64,000 bases of DNA, taken from Gymnothorax reevesii. Lineage: Eukaryota; Chordata; Actinopteri; Anguilliformes; Muraenidae. Under the pieces are notes generated by a model, which worked only from the letters and a program-made list of their open reading frames with translations, was not told where the DNA came from and ran no database searches. Positions within the stretch are counted from its first letter, which is position 1. Each line of letters opens with the position of its first letter. Made by a program: the position numbers and the translations under genes. Below, one piece after another: positions 44,920 to 60,068 of the stretch. Location: contig CM056574.1 of NCBI GenBank assembly GCA_029721435.1, positions 76,613,501 through 76,677,500 of the forward strand, in the 5' to 3' direction.

Positions 44920-45845
44920 TAGAAAAGCACTCGGAGCGCGCAGACCTCCACCAAGCACAACATTTCCCTCCATATTGCGACTTCCACCATAGATATTAGT
45001 CTTACATTCATTTTTAGATTCCTTGACCATGAAAACATGGCAATTTGATTCATAATGCGATATCAATATTAGTTCCACAGCGTCTTGGCTGTTTAAAGAT
45101 GTCTGTAGCATGTTTCTAGCTTCATTTATTTTTTTTTCTTATGATGCAACATTTCCCCTCATGTTGTGATTTACACATAAATATTAGTCCTACATTTATT
45201 TCATCTATTTTTTCAGATTCCCTGACCAAGAAAACATACCATTTGCAACTGAATTCATAATGATATCGATATTAGTTCAGAAATTATTCACGAAAATCAA
45301 ATTTTCCGTAATGGTGGTTTTCTTCTGGATCTAGTTCCCTGGCTTTTGAAGGTACAGTAATCCGGTGACACGTTCCTAATTCTGCAATATCTTGGCTATA
45401 TAATGGTGTTTGTCGCGTGTTTTTAGCTTTATTTGTTCTCTTCCTATAATGAAAGTTCTGAAGATCCCCTACTTTCGTATTCTGGATCATAGTATCATAG
45501 TATCCGGAATTATTCCATTTTCAGGATCAGTCTTTGATATATTGTAGAACATGTTCGAAACTTGTCCTGTATTTTTTTTCCAAGTGCCCTGACCATTTTT
45601 AGTGGAGTTATATGCATAAATGTCGAAAATGGCCCTATCTCCCAATGTTAAAGAATCCTTAAAAAAATTCCTGGATCCAGACGGAGATCTGGATCACTTC
45701 CAAAATTTAATCATTTCTTTCTTATACCAATCTGTACAATCCCTGAAAATTTCATCAAAATCTGTCCATAACTTTTTCAGTTATTTTGGAAAAATCAAAC
45801 AAACAAACCCAGGCAAAAACATAACCTCCTTGGCGGAGGTAAAAA
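44920..45845. repeat. Repeat with 'acctccaccaag / cttggcggaggt' inverted ends
   Basis: The left end gcagacctccaccaagcac (44939) and right end ccttggcggaggtaaaa (45828) are inverted. The body is a degenerate tandem of about 190-bp units: 'gaccatgaaaacatggca' / 'gaccaagaaaacatacca', 'gatatc.atattagtt', 'cttggctgt / cttggctat'. The ending 'gaaaatttcatcaaaatctg' then 'cataactttttcagttattt' is a common fish repeat tail. Class not assigned. Confidence 0.6.
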
Positions 45846-46507
45846 TTCCCTTGTTAACTAGCACTTTTCTTTTTGCAGCTAATTACTCAACAACAATTCT
45901 CTAGCTAGAGACCTTATCGGCTAAAGTGCAAAGTTACACTGACCCGCTAGCAAAGGCGGCGAGGCGGAACTTGGGTTTAAATAGAGTCCGGGCGCCGCCC
46001 ACAATTAATGCCAGCTGGCCAAAGAATTCGATTGTGGGCATAACAATATCGTCCTGGACGAGAGAAAGAAAGAAAGCTCGCCAGCCTCCAAAAACCATGA
46101 CACCAGACACGTTAAAGCTTGTGCATTTCGCAATAGCTTTCACTGCAGTAGCATCAGAGAGCTAGCCCAGATATTGGTGAAGTTTCCGGCTGACACCGAT
46201 CATGGATAAGTACTTTGTAAAATGATCCTTTCACAAGCACCCAAACACGCACCCCAAGCTCTGCAAAACCTACGTCTAGTCTAACTGCAACCTTTTCAGC
46301 CCAACTTTGCAGACACATGTCACCTCTCTGGTTAGCTTCAACTATAGTGTCAACAATCAGGCAACGTTATGATGAAACTGCCACATTGATGCTTACCGGA
46401 GTAACACAAGCATACTGATCAGAATTACTGCAAATAAGTCAACCAGGTGCATTTTTAAATAAAACAGCACGCAAACTAACATGCAGTAGCTGGTAACCAA
46501 GTGGTCA
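45846..46507. other. Unassigned sequence
   Basis: Nothing recognised; no dyad or tandem repeat noticed. Confidence 0.4.
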
Positions 46508-47257
46508 TAGCAGACACAATAAGTATTTGTACACTACTGTACTTCATGGAGCCCGTTACAGATGGCCTGGGCACAAACATGGCTTCCAGTTGCTTCCTCC
46601 ACTTTGGTGGCAAGACTGGAGGCCGAGGACTGTCTCTCCCTCTGTACCAGCAGGGAGATGTACCGGTCAGTGCGCTGCCTGGTCATCCTGGGACGTCCTT
46701 TCCTGGCTGCATTGGCTATGCGTTCAGACTGTTTGTACTTCTTGATGATGTACTGCACGGTCGTGTAGCGTAACGATAGCCGAGTTTCAATTTTTCTGGT
46801 GCTTTGGCCTTATAATGTAATGTAGCTGAATGATTTGCTTCCGCATTCGACGTGGTATCTCGCCATATATCACAGGAATACATTATGGGCATGGTCAGGC
46901 CATTTACATAGGCCAGTCTGCGTACAGAGGCAGTGTCCAGTATGGTCATGCTTGACTAAATCAGTCCAAGTGAGTCAACCATGTCCTTTAAACATCTTGA
47001 GTCAATTTTAGGTGAGTATTATAAGTTTTGTGACTAATGGAACTCACTAATGGAACTGTACAGATACTTATTGGGTCAGATAATCGCCTTTCTGACCAAA
47101 TATGCCATTTTGACATTAAATATTTGTTTAAAACATATTGATTATCAAATATTTTAATCACTTTTACAGACACTAGCAAGCATTTAGCCGAATATACAAA
47201 AGCTGTTATGTAGTCCAATTTTCAAGTAGTGTACAAATACTTATTGGAGCCACTGTA
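46508..47257 (-). mobile_element. Deleted Tc1-like element (750 bp)
   Basis: TA-flanked (46508-46509, 47256-47257). Both ends contain caataagtatttgtacacta or its inverse. Only the N-terminal part of a transposase is left (minus strand, 46534-46870), including RMTRQRTDRYISLLVQRERQ and the helix ASSLATKVEEATG, the paired DNA-binding region of a Tc1-type protein. The whole catalytic domain is missing, so this is a deletion derivative with both ends kept. Confidence 0.75.
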
Positions 47258-47695
47258 TTTCAGCAGGTCAATGCAAAACCACATACTGCAGCTATTACCA
47301 AGGGCACGGGAAGTGGGGTGCTGAGGGTGCTGCAGTACCCCCTACTGGGGTACGGAGAGTGCTGAGCGCCCCCTTACTGAGAAGAATAAAAAGATTTTAT
47401 TTACTAATTTAGCCATCTGAGCAATTTAAAAATATCACACAATGAAAGTCATATCAGAATAAAAAAATAACAATGCATAAAAATGACTGACATGCATTTC
47501 AAATGCGTGTTTATGTTGGCCACGTTCTAAGGTACAAACTTGTTACTGTAGGAGATAGCCTAGCAGCTGTGCAAGAGATCATTGCTGCTGAAAATGGCGC
47601 AGAAAAGAATATGGGACTTTTCCCTCAGGACTAGCTAGCTTGAGGCTCCGGTAGAAAGGATCAGCAGCGGGTCACTCACTTTAGCGCTGCCATGC
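47258..47695. other. Unassigned; contains a 'gtaccccctactggggtac' dyad
   Basis: A GC-rich region at 47310-47375 with 'ggtgctgagggtgctg' resembles the end of a hAT element and precedes the zinc-finger relic at 47700. Nothing else is recognised. Confidence 0.4.
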
Positions 47696-47699
47696 ACTC

Positions 47700-47962
47700 C
47701 AGATCCTTTCAACAGAACATCGTATTTCCTGGAAGCAAATTCGGCATGGTGCGATTTGACAGATCGTTTCAATGAGGTTTGTTTGACAATGGTGATGGTT
47801 GCATTGTGTTTAAAAAACCGACCTCATTCTTTGCTTTATCTGCACAACTTCTGTGACGAATCGTTTGCTAAAGGGGATTTAGCAACTGGGAAAAGGCAAA
47901 AGAAAGAACTTGGTCAGCATGTGTTGTCAGACCTGCACTCTGATTCATTAAGTAACTCCAGT
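47700..47962 (+). pseudogene. hAT-type TTF zinc-finger relic
   Basis: Readable pieces are FPGSKFGM.RFDRSFQ, GLFDNGDGCIVF and, after stops, RGFSNWEKAKERT. The order 'FP..KFG..RSFQ..WFD...GFSNWKxA' is that of the TTF-type zinc-finger domain at the N-terminus of ZMYM/KIAA1586-like hAT proteins. The expected Cys residues between the blocks are mostly lost and at least two stops interrupt it. It could be a relative of the catalytic fragment at 8720-9326. Confidence 0.5.
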
Positions 47963-49234
47963 TAATGCTATGCTTTGGGAGTTTGCAGCTAGGAATCAAC
48001 ATGCTGCAAGGGAAGTATTGTTTATTCAGTTATAAATGTTTATAACATTTAAGATCCGTTAAATTCCGGTGCCATGAAGGACAGAGGGCACAGTCATCCC
48101 GGCACATATCGCGGCAGCTTGTGTGAAAAAATGCACTTATTACCGAAAGCTTGAAAATGGCTTTCATCTACCCGCTGAAAAAAGATGTTAAACCAAAAAA
48201 ATTGCCGGTTTGGGAGAATTTTAAGAATGCTGATTATGATCCAAAAGAGAACGATTATTTTTGCCTTCTATGGGATTACTCTGCTGCCTGGATGCATTTA
48301 TGTTGGCGAAACTGACAAGCGACATTCATTAAGGATAGTGGATTGAATTAATAATTATATAATGTAATGCGATGAATCACTTCATTCAAATTCAGGATTT
48401 TGTCCGAGGATTATTTATTGTGGGGTCTGACAACCTCCTGCAGCACATAAAATGGCGCATAACGGCTAGGCTTACAAAGTCATGTCCTTCTGCGCTAATG
48501 TTTTCTAGGGAGCGACAGGGAGATGTTTCTGTTTTAAATGTAAAAAATGCTGAAACCGGAGACGGAATTCAGAGATGGGGAAATAATTCTGCATCTAACC
48601 TCAACTTTTTTAGGCTTTTTATTTTCCAGAACAATTTTAAAAGGAGCCTCGCCATTATATTTTGGAAGGTTTTATTTCTGGGATTGGGGGTACTTGTCAT
48701 CCCTATAATTAAGTGCGGGTTTTCAATGTGGCCTATCAGTGGTTTCTTGGTCATTTCCTCATTAATAATGTCTTAATCATAATACGACTATGTATAAGTC
48801 TTGTTAATTGAAATTATAAATGGTTCGATTGTGAATCAGGCGATATCAAACTGGGAGGCGTTGTGAGCCATCATGTGTGAGACAGGCAATCCCTTAACGG
48901 CAGCATTACCAGGAGTTGGGGTTGAAGAGATTGAAACAAATAAGGCAACAAGCATGATAGCTTTTTAAATGACACATGCATACAAAACAAAGGCACTTAT
49001 TGGGATAAAAAATAGAAAAAAATACCGGCCCCAGGACAACAAAACAATTATAAATTATAATTTTTTGTAATCACTTATGATTTATATGGTGATTTTTCTT
49101 TTATTCCAGCACTCGTTTGCACCCATAGTTGCCATGACCGCTGTTGCAAAGACCAACATTGTCATAACGCCCTCGTGCGGCGCTAATAAGAAAAAAGACG
49201 TCACTTCGGTTGGCAGCCCCCCCCCCCCCCCTTA
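47963..49234. other. Unassigned intronic sequence
   Basis: No exon or repeat boundary is recognised; a poly-C run lies at 49219-49234. Confidence 0.4.
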
Positions 49235-49731
49235 TTCAAACATCTTCCTGCGCCCATGGCTATTACAACAGCATGGCTTCGTAGTAGATGAGTTTTTTGT
49301 GCTGAACTGGCCTGCCTGCAATCTTGATCTTTCACCGATTGAGAACATCTAGTGCATAATTAAATGAAAAGTCTATCAAAGGAGACTCAAAACTCTCCAG
49401 CAGCTGGAAGCCTGTGTTAAACAATGGCGAAACTCAAGAAACTTGTCTCCTCAAGGCCCAGACGCCTCCACTCTGTGTTAAAAAGAAGTGGGGATGCTAC
49501 ACCATGGTAAACAGGCACCTGTCCCAACTTTTCTGAGACCTATGGCAGCCATCAAAATTGAAATGAGAGCATTTTGTGGATAAAATTGTAAAATTTCTCA
49601 GCTTCAACATTCGCCATAATATCTCTGTTCTATTGTGAATAAAATACTGGCTGGTGTGATTCGAGAGTAATTGCATTTTGATTTTATTCACAATTTACAC
49701 TTTGTTCCAACTATTTCGGAATCGGGGTTGT
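49235..49731 (+). mobile_element. 3' remnant of another Tc1 family
   Basis: The C-terminal transposase tail is readable: LLQQHGF, then VLNWPACNLDLSPIENI with the catalytic Glu, then stops, LKTLQQLEACVKQW and further shifted pieces. The 3' end reads 'ttccaactatttcggaatcg' then 'gggttgta', a fish Tc1-type terminus, ending at the TA near 49730. The 5' two thirds are absent. Confidence 0.75.
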
Positions 49732-52648
<2,917 letters not shown>

Positions 52649-53069
52649 AAAGGCTTTGGTCACACTTTAGATGAAGTATAGCTCATAAAGGCTTTATACA
52701 GCATCTATAATGCCTTCATAAATGAGACATGATGTCTTCATCAATCATAGATAAGAAAATGTCTTGCTTTGTAAAGGGTGCGATAAGACATGCTTATTCA
52801 GCATGTGATGCCAGATGTGACAATGCCAATGTCACTTAGCTGGCAATGCCAATCTTTATAGTATTTGGCCACTAGCTAAGTGACATTGTCAGTTATATAA
52901 CATCTGGCATCACATGCTGAATAAAGATATGTTATTTCACCCTTTAGAAAGCATGACAGTTGCTTATGTATGAGTTATGAAGACATTATGACTCATTTAT
53001 GAAGGCATTATACAAGCTGTACAAAGCCTTTATGAGCAACACTTCATCTAAGGTGTGACCAAGGCTTTT
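52649..53069. repeat. Large palindromic MITE (~420 bp)
   Basis: Arms of about 190 bp at 52649-52838 and 52868-53069 are inverted copies: ggctttggtcacactttaga against tctaaggtgtgaccaaggct, and cagcatgtgatgccagatgt against atctggcatcacatgctga. The core 'agctaagtgacattg / atgtcacttagct' closes it. There is no coding sequence. Confidence 0.85.
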
Positions 53070-53135
53070 CTCCAAAATTGGTACTGAGGTCAAGGTCACG
53101 AGTCAAAGGCCACATTCAATGTCCAGTAGAGGTCA
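53070..53135 (+). repeat. Left part of a GGTCA-rich repeat split by a Tc1
   Basis: 'gaggtcaaggtcacgagtca' near 53092 resembles 'aaaaggtcaaggtcacagaa' at 55800. The Tc1 at 53136-54740 appears to have landed in this repeat. Confidence 0.45.
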
Positions 53136-54740
53136 TACAAAACCCAAAACCAGAGAAGTTGGCACGTTATGTAAATCGTAGATAAAAACAGAATACAATG
53201 ATTTGCAAATCCTTTTCAACTTATATTCAATTAAATACACTGCCAAGACAAGATGTTTAATATTCAAACTGAGAAACTTTTTATTTTTGCAAATAATCAT
53301 TAACTTAGAATTTAAAGGCAGCAACACAAAAAAAGTTGGCACAGGGGCCTTTTTACCACTGTGTTACATCGCCTTTCCTTTTAACGACACTCAGTAAACG
53401 TTTGGGAACTGAGGAGACCAATTTTTGAAGCTTTTCAGGTGGAACTCTCTCCCATTCTTGCTTGATGTACAGCTTAAGGTGTTCAACAGTCCGGGGTCTC
53501 CGTTGTCGTATTTTACGCCTAATAATGTGCCACACATTTTCAATGGGAGACAGGTCTGGACTACAGGCAGGCCAGTCTAGTACCCGTACTCTTTTACTAC
53601 GGAGCCATGCTGTTGTAACATGTGCAGAATGTGGCTTGGCATTGTCTTGCTGAAATAAGCAGGGGCGTCCATGAAAAAGACGTTGCTTCGATGGCAACAT
53701 ATGTTGCTCCAAAACCTGTATGTGCCTTTCAGCATTAATGGGGCCTTCACATATGTGTAAGTTGCCCATGCCTTGGGCACTAATACACCCCCATACCATC
53801 ACAGATGCTGGCTTTTGAACTTTGCGCCTTTAACAGTCCGAATGCTTCTTTTTCTCTTTGGTCCGGAGGACAGAACGTCCACAGTTTCCAAAAACAATTT
53901 GAAATGTGGACTCGTCAGACCACAGAACACTTTTCCACTTTGCATCAGTCCATCTTAGATGAGCTTGGGCCCAGCGAAGCCGGCGGAGTTTCTGGGTGCT
54001 GTTGATAAATGGCTTTCGCTTTGCATTGTAGAGTTTTAAATTGCACTTGCAGACGTAGCGACGAACTGTAGTTACTGGCAGTGGTTTTCTGAAGTGTTCC
54101 TGAGCCCATGTGGTGATGTCCTTTACACACTGATGTTGGTTTTTGATGCAGTACCGCCTGAGGGATGGAAGGTCATGGGCATTCAATGTTGGTTTTCGGC
54201 CTTGTCGCTTACGTGCGGTGAATTCTCCAGATTCTCTGAACCTTTTGACGATATTACGGACCGTAGATGATGAAATCTCTAAATTTCTTGCAATAGCTCG
54301 TTGAGGAATGTTGTTTTTAAACTGTTCGACAATCAGCTCACGCATTTGTTCACTAAGTGGTGACCCTCGCCCCATCCTTGTTTGTGAATGACTGAGCATT
54401 TCAGGGAAGCTGCTTTTATACCCAATCATGGCACCCACCTGTTCCCAATTAGCCCGTTCACCTGTGGGATGTTCTAAATAAGTGTTTGATGAGCATTCCT
54501 CAACTCTCTCAGTCTTTTTTGCCACTTGTGCCAGCTTTTTTGAAACATGTTGCTGGCATCAAATTCCAAATGAGCTAATATTTGCAAAAAATTACAAGGT
54601 TTACCTGTTCGAACATTAAGTAACTTGTCTTTGCAGTGTATTCAATTGAATATAGGTTGAAAAGGATTTGCAAATCATTGTATTCTGTTTTTATTTACGA
54701 ATTACACAACGTGCCAACTTCACTGGTTTTGGGTTTTGTA
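53136..54740 (-). mobile_element. Tc1 element, family C copy 2 (best preserved)
   Basis: TA-flanked (53136-53137, 54739-54740), with termini TACAAAACCCAAAACCAG and inverse, about 210-bp inverted repeats and a nearly intact transposase. Same orientation as copies 1 and 3. Confidence 0.95.
53353..54375 (-). pseudogene. Tc1 transposase, full length with a single stop codon
   Basis: From ATG at 54375 (MGRGSPLSEQMRELIVEQF) to the stop at 53353 is exactly 341 codons, the normal Tc1 transposase length. Seen in order: first helix-turn-helix (PQRAIARNLEISSSTVRNI), GRKP AT-hook-like motif, second DNA-binding helix region (VTTVRRYVCKCNLKLYN), LWSDESTFQ (Asp 1), FQQDNAKPHSA (Asp 2), CSPDLSPIENVW (Glu, DD34E), C-terminal KRKGDVTQW. 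The only lesion seen is TAA at 53830-53832 after HSDC, where the other two copies have TAT (Tyr). Upstream in-frame codons exist but lack ATG, so 54375 is the preferred start. Without the stop it would look active; as it stands it is broken. Confidence 0.92.
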
Positions 54741-56250
54741 CTTCAATTTTAATACTTGCATTGTTTTGCTTGACCAAGACTTAATAGGTTTTTGCTGTGC
54801 TATATAAATGATCGGATTATTTTTCAGAAAGTTGAAAATTGCAGAAAAAGACCATGGGGAAAGAGGTGGGAGGTCACAGTTCAGCAAAAAGCCGCAACTA
54901 GAGGATACAACCCACCTTCACCAGCCAATCAAGCAATCGTCAATACAAAAGAAAATAGCCGGATCTAGCGTTATTCACTGAAATTTCTTCCATTTCCGAG
55001 ACTGCCATACTTCTGGTGTGCAGCTCACAAGTGCTTTGGTCTATTGTATGCGCATAATAACATTAAAGGATGGCAATCTCATCATCTACATCAGCACTTT
55101 TCATACCTCTTCTGGAGTACCACTTCTGCATGTTTTAGGTTTCTACCTGCACAGGTGGGTCAGAAGATCAGCTTCTTACCATGAAGATGCTTGATAATGA
55201 GCAAATCATTGCAATCATCCCTGCAAGTGGGGAAGATCGAAACCATGCAGGAGGGGTGGTACTCCAGGAGAGATTTGAGAAGCACTGATCGAAATCATCT
55301 GTAATTGTTGACAGCAACGCCAAAAATTATACTTGAAATAATATCAATCCCCTGAATATCGCCATGGAATGCCCTTCTTGAAACTTCGAGAAAATGACCA
55401 CTCCATAGCTGAAAGTTTCTTAATACGGCGTCTAAGCTCACTATCGTACTGCCAAGTATCCATAACCACACACACTAAAGCAACTCTTCACCCGAAGCTG
55501 CGTGAGACTGGAAGCGACTAGGCAACCAAACTATCCCATAAAGCACTGGAAATGGGGCGTGACTACAACATCAGGGCATTTTTTTTGTATTAACGATTGC
55601 TCAAACTTTGAAAGCCCATTGTCAATACTGCTGGAGATGTGCTCCAGAAATGAAAAGCAGAGATGGAGGTTATCATTGAGGGTCAAAGTTCAGAGGTAAC
55701 AAAAAGATAACAGATATGAAATGACCTACCTGTCAGGTGGCAAGGACTGAAAAACATTTTTGAAAGGCCACTGCAAGTGGTTTGGGAGATATACTCCAGA
55801 AAAGGTCAAGGTCACAGAAAATATCCTGTAAAGGCTGCAGGTTAATTTTAACCCCTGCATTGGTTTTATGTTGCTCTACTATAGGATCGGATGATTTTTC
55901 ACAAAGTTCAAAATTGCGAGAAATGGTTAAGGTCATCAGGAAAAAGCCCAAATGTCACAGGTTGACCAAACCTTCAAAAGGCACAGCTGGAGGATATGGC
56001 TAACCAACACAAGCAATTTTGAAAGGTCACTGTCAACAATGTCAAAAATATGCTCCAAAAACTAAAAACAGCAATGAAGGTCATTTTTGAAAGGTCATTA
56101 AAAAGGTAATAGCTATGATGCTTAGGTAAAGGATATAAAGTCAGTGTAAAATGGTAAGGCTGCTCCATAAAGTTTCAGTGTATTGGATCTGGACGGAAAC
56201 GCACGCATGCATGTACAGAACTGGCCCACATCAATCCCTGACCTACCCTT
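54741..56250 (+). repeat. Degenerate GGTCA-rich tandem element
   Basis: Two to three related units are seen at 54745-54920 and 55640-56110 ('tgcattg.tttt..ttgct', 'atgatcggatta.ttttcagaaagttgaaaattg' against 'aggatcggatgatttttcacaaagttcaaaattg', 'gaaaggtcactg'). They are followed by 'ctgacctacccttcgggtgg' (56249). Composition is like the 16781-18130 family but the words differ, so it is a separate family. Between 54930 and 55640 nothing is recognised. Confidence 0.5.
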
Positions 56251-58365
56251 CGGGTGGCCGTGGACTAATTAATCAATGTTTTTTTTCTGAAAGCCTTTGG
56301 TGTGAATATTCTCTACTCACAATAATTTAAATTAAATTAAACAAAGTTTGATATTTTCAAGTAATTGGCAAGAGAAATTTCATTTGCTTCTCGTTTTGCT
56401 ACAGATTATCAATGAGATGAAATGCCAGAAAAATCTCTTTCCAATGGAAAATGCAAAGGACCTGTGAATTCAAACAAGATGGTTGGCTATCTTTCACAGT
56501 TAAAGCAGTGGGTTTCAAATAATGCAAAAATAGTTAAAACTAGAAAAGGCAAAATTTTCTGAAGAAAATGTGTGTGCTTGCTTCAGTGACAAAAGTTGAA
56601 GAGGTTGGCTTATAAAATGAAGGTGCTTGGAAACTGAGAGGCAAAGGAAATTGCTGAAGAAATGTTGAAAAACTGCTGAAATGTAAACACAAGACTTTAA
56701 AGCTAAAGGTAATAGTTTAAGGAATTCTGACTTTTCAGCTGTATCATAACCGAGTCTACTCCACTTCAACCCAGCTGTAAAAAAAATGGTGAATTGGAGT
56801 CAATGAGGTTGATGCATTACCCTCTATGGCTCTGTGCATATCTAGGTCAACGCAGTGCTTGCTGAGAAATTAGCTTTTTGGTGGCGCAAACAATTGCCAT
56901 CACTGCAGATGACATAATCAATAGCTAGCGGACGTTAACTATTAAACTACTGAATGAGTATGGAAAAGTTACATCACTGCCTTAGCAAGGATGGCAGTTA
57001 CGGTCATTTTGATACCAGTATTTCGCCTGTTTAAGATACGATCGTAAATATATCACAGTAGTGCGAGCAGTTGCTTGTATAAGCAGGAATTGGAGCTCGA
57101 GCAATTTTTTCTGCTTTGCAATTTTTTTGCAACACTATAAAGTGTTCTCATGGACCCGCCCTGCAAGAAGTCCGGTCATTGCTGCCCTCAATGTGCTCTC
57201 TTGGAGCTGGTTTTGAGCGACTGTACAAATGAGCAAATACTGAAAATTCTTTCATTGAGTTTGACGCAGAAGAATGAGATTTGTCTAACAGTCTTATCAA
57301 TCTTAATCCCAATGATGATAATGCTGAGGCCAAGAAAAAGTCCAGCAGAGGGCAGAATTGAACCGCAATATGGCTATGCCACAATTTCGCTGAGCCATTT
57401 GAAATACTGGTTTTAGCATTTGGTCCAACGGAGATTTTATCTACGGCGTCTCTTACATACTACTGCTTCCACCTCAAAGCTAGTATGTCCAATCTATGAA
57501 ATGGAGATACCATACTAAAGAAGAGAGTCTGCTGAGCAAAATATGTCAAAATTGTGTGTGTAGTGCCAACAATGTGAGAAAAAGAGTTTTTCAGCTTTCC
57601 AACTGAAATTTTCAGTCTCATTTAATATAGGAGTTAATGGAGTTTCCGTTTGTGCTGCCATCGCTTTTCGGCTCATACTGCCAAAACAGTCTGTCTGATT
57701 GCTTGCATAGTTAGATTTTCGTGACCAGCACAACTTTTGCTACAACTTGGAAAAAAAAATATTTATGTGAAGTGAAAACTGTGGGAGTTAGAGGAAGTTG
57801 AAAAGAAGATTTTTTGACTATTTTATAGCTCTTCACCACTCTAACAGAGACGTCACCACACTAAGTTCCCAAAATGTATTGTAACAGAAATTATTTGAAA
57901 AAATTATAATAGAAAAATTATTGAAGTTACGAAAAATTTGAACAGTGAAGATATTAGGCAAGCTTAACTTAACATTTTGCAGTTTGAATGACATTTCTAG
58001 CCAAAAGTATAACAAAGTAAAGAAATAGCAGAAAATAGCTGAATCTACTGAATCAGCCCAAAAATGGCTCAATTAAATAGTACCCCATAAAATGACTTTT
58101 AAAATTAAATATCTCAACAGCTAAAAACAAAATAAAAAATCTGTACAGATGCAATGAAATCCAGAACAAGCTGAATTTTTAAAAGTTTGAACAGATGCAA
58201 TAGCTTAAACCGTGTAGAAGGAGTTTGTCGGCCAAATTTAGGCCGAAGAAGAAAAAAATAAGAAGATGAAGAAGAAGTAAGAGAATAGCGTGTGCTGCTT
58301 CTGCTGAAGCAAGCACACAATTAACATTGTAAGAAAAACTTAAAACCAGTGGAAGAGAAGAAACC
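56251..58365. other. Unassigned 2.1-kb intronic sequence
   Basis: AT-rich. No exon, repeat unit or strong dyad is recognised; an 88-residue plus-strand frame at 57150-57416 and its complement have no family resemblance. Confidence 0.4.
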
Positions 58366-58626
58366 TGTCACAACCTTTGTGTGATTTCCTTGTCTCTTCG
58401 CAATTCAGCAACCAGCATGCCTATTAGGTGTATGTGTCTTTGATTGGTTTGCATCTTATGCATCTCCCCTGCTTGGCTGAGTCTTGTTGTTTTCTTTGAT
58501 CGGGTGATGGGTATTTAAGCTATCTGTTTATGTGCAAATTGCTGGATTGTAATGTGGCATTCACACTTCCAAGTGTGACCAGTTCCAAGTCAATGTCTAT
58601 CAGTAGAAGTTGTTCATCATCTAATG

Positions 58627-58819
58627 CAGAGATCTTCAACCCTGTTGCTGGAGAGCTACCATCCTGTAGGTTTGTACTCCATCCCTAATTCAACAAACCT
58701 GATTCAGCTCATTGGCAGCTCATCATGATCTTTAACTAGGAAAACAGGTGCGATTTGCTTTGGTCGGACTGAAAACCTTCAGGATGGTAGCTGTCCAGGA
58801 ATAGGGTTGGAGACCCCTG
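58627..58819. mobile_element. hAT MITE inside the Gypsy LTR
   Basis: It starts CAGAGATCTTCAACCC and ends GGTTGGAGACCCCTG, with perfect 8-bp target duplications atctaatg at 58619-58626 and 58820-58827. Inverted ends extend to 'gctaccatcctg / caggatggtagc'. 193 bp, non-coding. Confidence 0.9.
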
Positions 58820-59319
58820 ATCTAATGAAACCAATACTCTCATGACAGCATTATCTCTTTATTGTTACCTAGTTCATTCGAACAAGCTTCCAATCCTAAT
58901 CAGGGCAGAGGATTGGGACTGAATTCAAGTTAACCCAACTCAAGCCTGTTCATCTATTTAGTTATTGAGAACAAGCCTCCAATCCTAATCAGGGTCCAGG
59001 ACTGGGATAGCATTCTTGTTCACCCATCTAACTTCGTTCTCCTAGTCCAGTTTGATTAGAAAAAAGCTTCTAACCCTGATCCCGGGTAGGAATGGGACTG
59101 CGTTCTGCACAAGCAACCTCCTCATCCTCTGGAACACTTCAGTGCTGGCAAAGGCTATACAACATCTGGCTACATCCTGCAAGTCACTGGTGGGAGACTG
59201 TCAGCCCAGCCTTACTTGTCACATCAGTGCCGACTGTGCTGCCCTAGTCTGGGGTTCTGTTTCCACTTAATTATCAGGATTTCTGTCAAAAATCCACCTG
59301 TTGGATTGCAGGTCTGATT

Positions 59320-60060
59320 CCGGACTTTACTCCTGATCTGGATCAATACAGCACAATCCAACCACTGAAGGAATCAGTGGAGATATCAAGCCTGGTTGAC
59401 ACCCTAAGGTACCATTGGGTGCTCCTTGGTCAGTGTAAAGATATGGTTCGCCAGTTACACCAGAGCCCGGGAGCCTTCTTCAGTCAACTAGACGCTGCAA
59501 GAGAAATTATACAAGACTCTGCCACCACCACTCAAGCAGCCAGAGCCCTCTTGCATCAGGTTCTCCTTCAGACACAAGCCTAACCTAGCGGTTCTGGACT
59601 CCTACAATAGTCTGTTGCAGTTTCCTGGTCCATTGTGGAATGAATCTCGAGCTTCAGGCTACATCCTTCCACAATGAACAATCCAGAAAGGCTTTTGTCA
59701 TCACTGACCTCTCAGGACATGCCAGGGGCAAGGCTGCCAACTGCTAGGAGACAGACCTTCCTGCAGGGTCAGTATTCTGTGCTTTTGCTGGAAAAATGCA
59801 GAGAGTGTTTGACCTTTCCCACTCCAATCATGCTGCTGGCTATCAGCTGCTTCAGCTCCCTGAACGCAACCTGTCGGCGACGAATTATTCCATGAATTTG
59901 TTCACCTTTGCTGTCTCCACGCACTGGAATGCCCGAGCCTTCTGTTATGTCTACCTGTTTGGCTTAGTGGAGTGAATACAAGATGAATTAACTACATTTG
60001 TCCAACCCCCATGTCTGGACCAACAGATTGACCTCATGCTTAACATTCACTATTAGCCCC
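59320..60060 (+). pseudogene. Gypsy gag fragment
   Basis: Blocks readable in successive frames: IQPLKESVEISSLVDTLRYH, then QLDAAREIIQDSATTTQAAR (stop at 59581). After changes come AFVITDLSGHARGKA and FTFAVSTHWNARAFCYVYLF, then IDLMLNIH. These match the order of Gypsy gag (matrix/capsid) in fish elements. At least three stops or frame shifts make it non-functional. The Tc1 at 60069 follows directly. Confidence 0.8.
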
Positions 60061-60068
60061 AAGAGAGG

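Noticed and set aside
47310..47375. GC-rich 'gtaccccctactggggtac' dyad as a terminator-like hairpin
   Set aside because: Rho-independent terminators do not apply to this genome; it is better explained as an element end.
57150..57416. Frame starting MDPPCKKSGHCCPQCALLEL as a possible Cys-rich exon
   Set aside because: No matching splice sites, no recognised domain and an equally long frame on the opposite strand.
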